Below, in pieces: positions 17,683 to 24,584 of a stretch of DNA of 64,000 nucleotides. The first letter of the stretch is position 1, and each line of letters begins with the position of its first letter. Origin of the DNA: Paraclostridium hominis (GTDB lineage Bacteria; Bacillota; Clostridia; Peptostreptococcales; Peptostreptococcaceae); NCBI RefSeq assembly GCF_014306135.1, contig NZ_JACRWD010000002.1, positions 124,001 through 188,000 of the forward strand. Direction: 5' to 3'. A program made the translations under genes and the position numbers. The notes beneath the pieces are model-generated. The model had not been told where the DNA came from. It made no database searches and saw only the letters and a list, made by a program, of their open reading frames with translations.

Positions 17683-18778
17683 CTATCTCCATAGCCTTTT
17701 CTTTCCATTGTTCATAGCTCATACCTTCTGGGAATACTGGATTTACTTTTTCTTTTATAAAAGTATCAAAATCATCAGCTCCACAAGATTTTAAAAGCTC
17801 TTCATTTACAACTTCAGTGTACTCAGGTATCTTATCTAAAGCCTTATTATCTTTGTACATATCTAAGTTATTTTTATACTCATTTCCATCTATCTTCCAA
17901 GTAAGAGTTCTTCCTTCTCCTACAGTTTTTTTGTATATAGTCATTAGTGCAACTTCTTCATCCACATTATAGTTTTTAGCAAATATTTTAGCTGCTTTAA
18001 CTGGATTAGTATATATATACTCTATAGCTTTTGTATGTGCTAAAACCATTTTCTTTGCAAGATCTGGATGTTCTTTTATAAAGTTTGTATTTAATGAAAA
18101 TGAACAACAGTTATAATCTTTTCCTGTATTCTTTTCTTTAAATTGAGTTGTTGATATTATCTTCCCAACACCTTCTTTTTCAGCAAGTGATCCCCATGGG
18201 TCACAAGCACTAAATGCTTTTATTTGTCCTGTTTTTAAAGCTAAATAAGCATCTTTACTTGAATCTATATTTATAACTTGATACTTAGATGCATCCACTG
18301 GAAGTCCTGTTTCTGGACCATAATCTGTGGTCCATAGTAAATCATTTGCTGGATCTGATGCTATCTTTTGTCCTATTAACTCTTTTGGATCTTTTACATT
18401 TTTTGATACTACTAAATATTCTGATCCACCAGTATGATTATTTGCTGCCACTACTATTGGTGATCCTTTTGGAATAGCCCCAACTAATCCTTTAGTTCCA
18501 ATGTAACCTGCATCCATTTGACCCGCTGCCATAGCTTCTGGTACTTTACCATTTCCAACAGCTTGTACATTTAATCCCAAATCTTTATATATACCTGCAT
18601 CTACAGCAACTGGAGCCGCTGTCATATGATCACAATTATAATATCCTAATTTTATAGTATAATCTGAATTTCCTTTTGTAGCAGTTTCTTGTTTTTTATC
18701 ATTACTACATCCTGTTAGAACTGTTGTACTTATTGCCCCTATCAATACTAATGCTTTTACTCTTTTTGATATTTTCAT
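17669..18778 (-). CDS. Cysteine-rich ABC substrate-binding lipoprotein of the Sao cluster
   Basis: 369-residue NMT1/TauA-like binding protein with a lipobox (STTVLTGCSNDKK, Cys24). It begins the mature fold with LGYYNCDHMTAAPVAVDAG and contains MAAGQMDAGYIG. Besides the lipid Cys it has Cys at 49 (YNCDH), 192 (SACDPWG), 224-225 (YNCCSFS) and 332 (KSCGADD), unusual for sulfonate or pyrimidine binders. Their clustering in likely ligand-contacting loops suggests a thiophilic ligand (inference). The cluster therefore has two binding proteins for one permease: this lipoprotein and the selenocysteine-containing SaoB. It has no UGA of its own. Confidence 0.85.
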   Translation of the reverse strand: MKISKRVKALVLIGAISTTVLTGCSNDKKQETATKGNSDYTIKLGYYNCDHMTAAPVAVDAGIYKDLGLNVQAVGNGKVPEAMAAGQMDAGYIGTKGLVGAIPKGSPIVVAANNHTGGSEYLVVSKNVKDPKELIGQKIASDPANDLLWTTDYGPETGLPVDASKYQVINIDSSKDAYLALKTGQIKAFSACDPWGSLAEKEGVGKIISTTQFKEKNTGKDYNCCSFSLNTNFIKEHPDLAKKMVLAHTKAIEYIYTNPVKAAKIFAKNYNVDEEVALMTIYKKTVGEGRTLTWKIDGNEYKNNLDMYKDNKALDKIPEYTEVVNEELLKSCGADDFDTFIKEKVNPVFPEGMSYEQWKEKAMEIDGQK

Positions 18779-18810
18779 TTAAATCCTCCCAAATTATGAT
18801 ATATATTATA

Positions 18811-19275
18811 TTAACAACATGAGTTCATGCCTTCTCCAAATAAATCTGTGAATTTATCTCCTTCTAACCTATATATTGCATATCCTACATTCCCATTTTT
18901 AGATCCTGATAATATTAATTCCATTTCATCTTTATTATCTATATTCTTAAATTCTATTGTCACATCTTCTTTTGGAGCTAATATAGATTTAGTCATATAC
19001 ATTTGACTTTCATCACTTATGATTCCTACCATTTCGTTATATTTATCATTTTTTTTATAAACTACTAATAAATCTTCAACATTATCATTATTTATATCTT
19101 TCTGAGTATACGTGATTATATTTTCATACTTTGCATTTTTCTTAAAGTAATTTAAATAAGATTCATTTACTTGTGGCAAATCTTTACTTTGCTTATTTTT
19201 TTCAGCACTATATATACCGATTCCAATAAAAACTACAACAACTCCTAGTAAAATTAATATTTTTTTACGCTTCAT
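18811..19275 (-). CDS. saoC: Small anchored protein ending Cys-Cys-COOH
   Basis: 154 residues from ATG 19275. An N-terminal membrane anchor (ILILLGVVVVFIGIGIYS) is followed by an extracytoplasmic domain with a DINNDNVEDLLVVYK loop resembling FG-GAP/VCBS calcium-binding turns, and the last residues are GMNSCC before TAA. I recall a Sao family member named for exactly this Cys-Cys carboxy-terminus, with Sec replacing Cys in some homologues; here both are Cys. A TTG nine bases upstream is in frame, but the ATG is better placed after GAAAGG. It overlaps the saoE stop by 11 nt. A thiol pair at a flexible C-terminus could hand a metal ion to the binding proteins. Confidence 0.8.
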   Translation of the reverse strand: MKRKKILILLGVVVVFIGIGIYSAEKNKQSKDLPQVNESYLNYFKKNAKYENIITYTQKDINNDNVEDLLVVYKKNDKYNEMVGIISDESQMYMTKSILAPKEDVTIEFKNIDNKDEMELILSGSKNGNVGYAIYRLEGDKFTDLFGEGMNSCC

Positions 19276-20344
19276 TTCTAACAACCTTTCTTAAGCTAGG
19301 CAATATAGCTTTTATACAGAAAATAACTATTATAAAAGAACATACATATTTCATGCTATCTGGTATATTTAACATTATAGAATTTGCTATATTTATAGAT
19401 TCTTGTGTATAACTCATATTTATATTTGTAGCTTTACCCATTAGAAGATAATTTGTTATGTATCCTATAACTAAAGCACAAGTTGTAAGAGTTAAGGAAT
19501 ATATTGCTACAGTTCTTTTACCTATTACATTGTACATACTTATAAGTTCTGGTAAATTAGTAGCGGCCCCTGCTATTAAAAAAGTTATTGCCACTCCTGG
19601 AGATGCTCCACTTGCAACTAAAGCCGCTATAAAAGGAATATGACCAACTGCACATACATACATAATACATGCAAGTATTGCTATACTTCCTAAAGATAAT
19701 ACACCTGGATTACCTAAATATTTTTGAATTATGCTACTTGGAAATACTGTAGTTATAAAGCCTGCAACAAGCATACCTATTACTACATATTTACTAATAG
19801 TAAGTGCTAATTCTGAAAAAGACCATTTAAGTCCTTCTATTATTTTTTGACTAAAGCTTAAACTATCTTCTTCTAGCTCTATAGCTACCTCTTCATCTTC
19901 ATCTTGTTTAATATATAATTCATTTTTTCCTAATTTATTTCCTAAAATTCCAACTATTAAAGGTACAACAAACCCTGATATAACATAAATAATAGTAATA
20001 TCTGGCCCTAATAACCCTAAACTTAATACAACTGCTATAGGATTTATAATTGGAGTTGAGGTCATAAACGCAAGAACTGGACCCAAGTAGGCCCCTGAAA
20101 AATACATACTTATACCAATTGGAATAACTCCACAACTGCATATTGGAAGTAACATTCCTGAAACCGTACTTTTTAGCAATGATGAAATTTTTGTGTTTCC
20201 TAGAGATTTTTGAAATTTTTGAGGACTTATTAGATTATGTAGTAGACCTGCTATTATAAAACTTATGATAAGCCACCCTGAAGCCCCATTTAAAATACTT
20301 ATAGATGAATATACTACATCTTTAAAAAATTCTAATATATACAT
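19265..20344 (-). CDS. saoE: ArsP/DUF318-type permease, probable efflux component
   Basis: 359-residue multi-span membrane protein of the ArsP_1 (formerly DUF318) family. Key segments are LLPICSCGVIPIGISMYFSG (Cys69, Cys71), TSTPIINPIAVVLSLGLLGP and YVCAVGHIPFIAALVASGAS. An acidic cytoplasmic loop (DEDEEVAIELEED) divides it near residue 155. Family members include ArsP, which expels trivalent organoarsenicals, and putative Cu/Zn exporters. Paired with a MerB-like lyase and an ABC importer it may expel the released metal (inference). A GGGAG site precedes ATG 20344; the gene follows saoT by 11 nt. Confidence 0.87.
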   Translation of the reverse strand: MYILEFFKDVVYSSISILNGASGWLIISFIIAGLLHNLISPQKFQKSLGNTKISSLLKSTVSGMLLPICSCGVIPIGISMYFSGAYLGPVLAFMTSTPIINPIAVVLSLGLLGPDITIIYVISGFVVPLIVGILGNKLGKNELYIKQDEDEEVAIELEEDSLSFSQKIIEGLKWSFSELALTISKYVVIGMLVAGFITTVFPSSIIQKYLGNPGVLSLGSIAILACIMYVCAVGHIPFIAALVASGASPGVAITFLIAGAATNLPELISMYNVIGKRTVAIYSLTLTTCALVIGYITNYLLMGKATNINMSYTQESINIANSIMLNIPDSMKYVCSFIIVIFCIKAILPSLRKVVRNEA

Positions 20345-20355
20345 TATTGTCTCCC

Positions 20356-20610
20356 TTAATTATTAATAGCTTGTATTATTGCTTTTTCTATAGTATCTTT
20401 TGACAATCTATCATATTTTTTTCTTTGATTTATAATTAAAGTTCCTTTTGTTATAATTCCATATTTTTTTATATAAGAAAAATCTTTTCCCGCTTGATAT
20501 AACTTAATATCTAACTTATCTTTATACTTCTCCCCTATTTTTTTTATTAGCATCCCATGCTCGTCACATGTAGGTCACGTATTTATAAATTCCACTAATA
20601 CCTTTGACAT
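20356..20610 (-). CDS. saoT: Thioredoxin-like selenoprotein (UGA-Sec)
   Basis: 84-residue thioredoxin-fold protein. From ATG 20610 the frame is MSKVLVEFINT, then TGA (20575-20577, codon 12), then PTCDEHG. Sec12-Pro-Thr-Cys15 stands exactly where a thioredoxin CxxC would, directly after the first strand. It ends with GTLIINQRKKYDRL, including the usual strand before the last helix. It resembles the mini-thioredoxins of metal and DUF318-permease loci. A perfect AGCAT-GGG-ATGCT hairpin lies 13 nt after the UGA. AAAGGAGAA precedes the ATG. First gene of the operon. A gene caller would start at Met20 and lose the active site. Confidence 0.89.
20549..20561 (-). promoter_or_regulatory. Putative SECIS hairpin of saoT
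   Basis: Perfect 5-bp stem AGCAT/ATGCT with a GGG loop, 13 nt after the UGA on the minus strand; spacing matches grdB and saoL. Confidence 0.6.
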
Positions 20611-20671
20611 TTTATTCTCCTTTAAAGCTTAATTTATAATGAATATCTAAATTTCCCCCTTACCATCATCA

Positions 20672-20702
20672 ATTATAACCATTTTTTACCATAATTGTAC
20701 AA
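20672..20702 (-). promoter_or_regulatory. Possible promoter of the Sao operon
   Basis: TTGTAC and a perfect TATAAT on the minus strand with a 19-nt spacer, about 60 nt upstream of saoT. A 19-nt spacer is a hallmark of MerR-type activated promoters, but I see no clear MerR dyad and no regulator gene nearby. Confidence 0.45.
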
Positions 20703-20798
20703 TAGAATATATCTATAATTACTATTCTAAATATAGACAATTTCTATATTATTTTTACATTATTTATTAAATTGAATCAACTTTATTAAAATTTTAAC

Positions 20799-21800
20799 TT
20801 ACCTATTTATTTTTCTAGCTAAAGTAGCTGTCCAAATTCCAACCATAGTAACTCCCAAAAACATTTCTACCCCAGATAATAATATACTATGTCCAACTGG
20901 TATTATATCGCCATATCCTACTGTAGTGAAAGTAACTATACTAAAGTGAAATGCCCTTATAAAATCATTTATTGCTAAGGTAAGAGACTTATTTTCTAAA
21001 TATATTTGTCTATATGATATAATTTCATTTTCTAAATTAAGCCCAAATGCCATATATAAAACAGTAAATATAAATATCATTTCTAATGAAGTTATAAGAG
21101 CATAAGTAGGTCTTTCACCATAACCACATATTAACCAAAAAGCAATAGATTTAAATTTACTTAATCCTTTTAGAGTATTCCGTTCCATATTTTTGTATAT
21201 ATAAAAATACTCTCCATAATGATTCAATAAGTTATTTTGCTGAAATTTATAAGCTATATCTCTATAAAATTTATAACTATTTTCTTTATTTTTAAAACCT
21301 GACTTATCAAAAAAAGTTTCTTCATCAAATCTGCTTACTAAACTATCATCAAATTCAAAATAATTAATATTAGATTCAACAAATTTAAAAGATTTAAAAT
21401 CACAATCCTTAACAATCATACGATTTATACTACATTTTGATATTATACTCTTTTTTAAAATGCTATAGTCTGTAGTTAATTTCACAATATTTAAATCTTT
21501 AAATATTGCATTTTGCATATTACAGTTAATGAAATTTAATTTATTAAATCTACAATTTATAAAAATACTATTTTCAAAACTACAATTTTCAAATTCAATA
21601 TTTTCAAATTCAATATTTTTAAATTTTATGTTATTAAGATTTAAACCTTTTACTACATTTAAATTTTTTTCTAAGTCAAAAGATATATAACCCTTAATTA
21701 TGTTTAAACTATTTTCCTCTCTTATAGATTTATTTGCCAATTTTTTTTCAATATGAACATTAATGTTTTTTCGTAATTTATTAAAATCAATAGACTTCAT
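20799..21800 (-). CDS. Pentapeptide-repeat potassium channel
   Basis: 333 residues. The N-terminal half is a pentapeptide-repeat domain (about residues 50-150) with stacked units such as FENIEFENCSFENSIFINC. The C-terminal half has a two-helix ion channel module: helix near FLICGYGERPTYALITSLEM, pore helix, and selectivity filter TTVGYGDIIPVG, then a last helix. The filter TVGYGD predicts potassium selectivity; the channel should be a tetramer in the plasma membrane. I chose ATG 21800 because GGAGAGG lies 4 nt before it; a TTG in frame 12 nt upstream overlaps that site. It is divergent from the HNH-like gene and separate from the Sao operon. Confidence 0.9.
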   Translation of the reverse strand: MKSIDFNKLRKNINVHIEKKLANKSIREENSLNIIKGYISFDLEKNLNVVKGLNLNNIKFKNIEFENIEFENCSFENSIFINCRFNKLNFINCNMQNAIFKDLNIVKLTTDYSILKKSIISKCSINRMIVKDCDFKSFKFVESNINYFEFDDSLVSRFDEETFFDKSGFKNKENSYKFYRDIAYKFQQNNLLNHYGEYFYIYKNMERNTLKGLSKFKSIAFWLICGYGERPTYALITSLEMIFIFTVLYMAFGLNLENEIISYRQIYLENKSLTLAINDFIRAFHFSIVTFTTVGYGDIIPVGHSILLSGVEMFLGVTMVGIWTATLARKINR

Positions 21801-21983
21801 AATCCTCTCCAAATAAATATTTTTTAAATTAATTAATTTTAACTTTATTTTACTAATTTATTAATTATTCAGTTTTGATATTAAATATTCCTTTGAAATA
21901 AATTAATTGAAATAAGTTTTTATCATAATTATTAAATTTTATTAATATACTTGTACAAATAACCAATATTGGAGGGTATATTT

Positions 21984-22412
21984 ATGAATACTAAGATAAA
22001 AAATTTAGAAGAAAAACTACCGAAAAAATGTTGTTCATATTGCAAGCATCTTTCTCTAGAAGGTCCTAATAAAGATTTCACATATAATATTAAATGTATA
22101 ATTTCAGATGATATACCTTTAAATGCAGATTTGTGTGAAAACTTTGACCCTGAAAATACAAATTTTAATACTTCAGATTTAGATGCTATTTATATTAAAT
22201 TTTTAGAATCTAATCTTAGAGTTGACTATAATTCTTACTTAAAATCTTTACACTGGCAAATTTTCAAAGAAAAGGCTTTAAATCATTATAATAATCAGTG
22301 TTCAAAATGTGGATGTAGCGAAAACCTAAACGTTTATCATATAAATAAATATTTAGGAAGAGAAACATATGATGATGTTAATATACTTTGTGAAAATTGT
22401 TTAAATAATTAA
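21984..22412 (+). CDS. Small cysteine-rich protein with an HNH-like zinc segment
   Basis: 142 residues from ATG 21984, preceded by GGAGGG 8 nt upstream. The N-terminus has KKCCSYCKHLSLEG and a later C..DIPLNADLCENF, as in small clostridial Cys-rich proteins. The C-terminus reads CSKCGCSENLNVYHINKYLG then NILCENCLNN: two CxxC zinc knuckles around one His, as in HNH nucleases, but the third-position His is absent and the first HH is YH. It may be a structural zinc domain rather than an active nuclease. Function unknown. Confidence 0.7.
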   Translation: MNTKIKNLEEKLPKKCCSYCKHLSLEGPNKDFTYNIKCIISDDIPLNADLCENFDPENTNFNTSDLDAIYIKFLESNLRVDYNSYLKSLHWQIFKEKALNHYNNQCSKCGCSENLNVYHINKYLGRETYDDVNILCENCLNN

Positions 22413-22447
22413 ATTTTATATATTACTAATATTTTTTTCAAATAATC

Positions 22448-22491
22448 AAATAATAAATTCATAGTCATTAATGACTATGAATTTATTATTT
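22448..22491. repeat. 44-nt perfect palindrome between two plus-strand genes
   Basis: AAATAATAAATTCATAGTCATT followed directly by its reverse complement with no spacer. It may terminate the HNH-like gene. Its last base is 2 nt from the GGAGG of the DUF1540 gene, so it would also form a hairpin in any read-through mRNA. Confidence 0.85.
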
Positions 22492-22505
22492 TGGAGGTAT
22501 TTAAT

Positions 22506-22811
22506 ATGTCAAACCCTATAACTTGTTCAGCTACAACTTGTACTTATAACAGAAGTGGCGGATGTTATGCATCTGGAATAAAAGTTGATGGAAGTAAAGC
22601 TAATACTACTAGCGAAACAACTTGCTCAACTTACCAAGAAGGAGAATATAGTTCATTTACTAATAATGCCACAGAATCTACTATTGCACAAACAAATTCT
22701 ATATCATGTGCAGCAACTAATTGTAAACATAATTATAGTGGTGCTTGTAAAGCTGAATCTATTCATATAAATATGAATGATGCTTCTTGTGAAACTTTTG
22801 TAAGCAAATAG
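22506..22811 (+). CDS. DUF1540 domain protein
   Basis: 101 residues from ATG 22506, with GGAGG 10 nt upstream. Two DUF1540-type Cys modules are seen: ITCSATTCTYNRSGGCYASG near the N-terminus and ISCAATNCKHNYSGACKAES near residue 70, each with a following Cys (ETTCSTY and DASCETF). The central part is rich in Thr, Ser and Asn. These proteins are common in spore-forming clostridia and probably bind metal through four Cys; the role is unknown. An upstream in-frame TTG is rejected because it overlaps the Shine-Dalgarno. Confidence 0.87.
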   Translation: MSNPITCSATTCTYNRSGGCYASGIKVDGSKANTTSETTCSTYQEGEYSSFTNNATESTIAQTNSISCAATNCKHNYSGACKAESIHINMNDASCETFVSK

Positions 22812-22828
22812 AAACTTATACATCTACA

Positions 22829-22899
22829 AAAAAGGTATCTTAAAATCATACTATCAGATATTATTTTCCTATCTGTTAATATATTTAAGATACCTTTTT
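22829..22899. terminator. Bidirectional terminator between DUF1540 and kinase genes
   Basis: Perfect 15-bp outer arms (AAAAGGTATCTTAAA and complement) with an inner CAGATA/TATCTG helix, flanked by A- and T-runs. It separates the convergent genes ending at 22811 and 22904. Confidence 0.88.
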
Positions 22900-22903
22900 A
22901 AAA

Positions 22904-24001
22904 TTAATTTACACTATAACTTTCTAATAATTCTTTTTCTTCATATTGTCTGTAATTTTCTTCCCCTCTTAATATTCTAAGCGCTCCATAAGCAAGTGCT
23001 TCTAACTCATTTTCCCCTGCAAGTATATTTACAGGAGCTATAAACTTAACTTTATTAGCTAATTCTTTAGTCAACTTTTTAGAATATGCTATTCCCCCTG
23101 TCAAAATTATAGCATCTACATTACCTTCTAAAACCGTAGCTAATTCTCCTATCCCTTTAGCAATTTGATAAATAAGTGCATTATATACTAATTTTGCTTT
23201 TTCATCATTATTTTCAATCATATTTTCTACTTCTCTAATATCTACAGTATTTAGGTGACCTACTATACCACCTTTTCCCCTGATTTTTTTTAACATTTCT
23301 TTGTGTGTATATTTTTTGCTATAACACATATCAACAACTTTTTTTACGGGTATTTTACCACTTCTCTCAGGAGAAAATGGACCTTCATCATCTGAAACTA
23401 CATCTACCATTTTTCCTTTTTCATGTGCAGCAATTGTTATTCCTCCACCTAAATGCGCAACTATTAAATTCATATCTTTGTAATCTTTTTTATTATCTTT
23501 TGCAAATTTAATAGCCATAGCTCGTGAATTAAGTGCATGACTTAAACATGTTCTTTCTATTTCTGGAAATCCTAATACTCTAGCCACATCAGTTAGTTCA
23601 TCAACTGAAACACTATCATATATATATGCATTTATATTTAATTCTTTTGATATTTCATAAGCTATAAGTGCTCCCAAATTAGATGCATGTTCAACAATTG
23701 CTCTATTTTTTAATCTATCTACCATAACCTCATTAATTAAATAAGCTCCTGATTTAACTGGAGGTAATATTCCTCCTCTACCTACTATGGCATCTAAATC
23801 GCATATATTGAAATCATTTTCCCAAAGAACATTTAAAACTTTTTCTTTTCTCATTTCAAATTGATCGGTTATATTTTTATAAATTTCTAATTCATTTGCA
23901 CTATGATTTATACTTTTTGAAAAAATCATTCTCTCATTTTCATATACTGCAATTTTAGTAGATGTTGAACCTGGATTTATTGCTAATATTTTATACCCCA
24001 T
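22904..24001 (-). CDS. buk: Butyrate kinase family acyl kinase
   Basis: 365 residues of the acetate/butyrate kinase superfamily: phosphate-binding INPGSTSTKIAVY at the N-terminus, AIVGRGGILPPVKSGAY, IVAHLGGGITIAAHEKG and ILTGGIAYSKKL. It converts an acyl phosphate and ADP to acid and ATP. It lies 3 nt after iorB in an operon with iorA and an aminotransferase, and no phosphotransbutyrylase gene is beside it. The natural substrate may therefore be an aryl- or branched-acyl phosphate derived from amino acids rather than butyryl phosphate (inference). A terminator follows. Confidence 0.9.
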   Translation of the reverse strand: MGYKILAINPGSTSTKIAVYENERMIFSKSINHSANELEIYKNITDQFEMRKEKVLNVLWENDFNICDLDAIVGRGGILPPVKSGAYLINEVMVDRLKNRAIVEHASNLGALIAYEISKELNINAYIYDSVSVDELTDVARVLGFPEIERTCLSHALNSRAMAIKFAKDNKKDYKDMNLIVAHLGGGITIAAHEKGKMVDVVSDDEGPFSPERSGKIPVKKVVDMCYSKKYTHKEMLKKIRGKGGIVGHLNTVDIREVENMIENNDEKAKLVYNALIYQIAKGIGELATVLEGNVDAIILTGGIAYSKKLTKELANKVKFIAPVNILAGENELEALAYGALRILRGEENYRQYEEKELLESYSVN

Positions 24002-24004
24002 AAA

Positions 24005-24583
24005 CTACTCCCCTTTTACTAAATTCATTCCCACCTCAAATGCTTTTATATTTATGTCTATAAACTCCTTTTTTACATTATCACTTATAATTTTGTTCCA
24101 GTCAATATTTTCAAGATTCATAGACTTAACTAAACTTCCAAGCAATATTATATTCATAGTTTTAGGATTACCTAGCTTTATTGCATCATTTGATGCATCT
24201 ACTAATCTTGCACCAACTCTTTTTAACTCTTCATTTATTTCATCTTCTAAATAATTAGCTTTTCCTGTAATTATTGGCATAGAATTTATTTTATAATCGT
24301 TAACTATTAATTTTCCACCTGATTTTAGATACTTTAACCATCTTAAAGCTTCCATTTTTTCAAATGAAACTAATATATCAGCTCCTCCAATTTCTATAAC
24401 AGGAGAGTAAACTTTATCTCCATATCTAACTTGGGAAGATACTGAACCACCTCTTTGACTCATACCATGTATTTCACTCATTTTAACATCATATCCAGCT
24501 TCCATAAGTCCTATTGTCAAAAGCTTACTAGCAAGTATAGTTCCTTGCCCTCCAACTCCAACTAAAAGTATACTATTTGTCAT
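24005..24583 (-). CDS. iorB: Indolepyruvate ferredoxin oxidoreductase, beta subunit
   Basis: 192 residues starting MTNSILLVGVGGQGTILASK at ATG 24583, one base after the iorA stop. The gamma-type fold of 2-oxoacid oxidoreductases is shown by GVGGQG and GMSQRGGSVSSQVRYGD. With IorA it oxidises aryl pyruvates (indolepyruvate, phenylpyruvate) to aryl-acetyl-CoA with reduction of ferredoxin. A longer reading of the frame upstream of 24583 overlaps iorA by about 55 nt and lacks a ribosome-binding site, so I prefer the shorter start, which has AGGGGGAT upstream. Confidence 0.92.
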   Translation of the reverse strand: MTNSILLVGVGGQGTILASKLLTIGLMEAGYDVKMSEIHGMSQRGGSVSSQVRYGDKVYSPVIEIGGADILVSFEKMEALRWLKYLKSGGKLIVNDYKINSMPIITGKANYLEDEINEELKRVGARLVDASNDAIKLGNPKTMNIILLGSLVKSMNLENIDWNKIISDNVKKEFIDINIKAFEVGMNLVKGE

Positions 24584-24584
24584 T

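Noticed and set aside
14869..20610. Apparent pseudogenes: saoL, saoP, saoB and saoT each look split by a stop
   Set aside because: Each interruption is a single TGA in an otherwise open frame, next to Cys or in CxxC-like context, with homologous sequence on both sides and a hairpin after it. Four independent TGA-only nonsense mutations in one operon are much less likely than recoding.
21969..22505. Longer N-termini (MEGIFM, MEVFNM) for the HNH-like and DUF1540 proteins
   Set aside because: Both begin at a TTG that overlaps the GGAGG ribosome-binding site of a well-placed downstream ATG.
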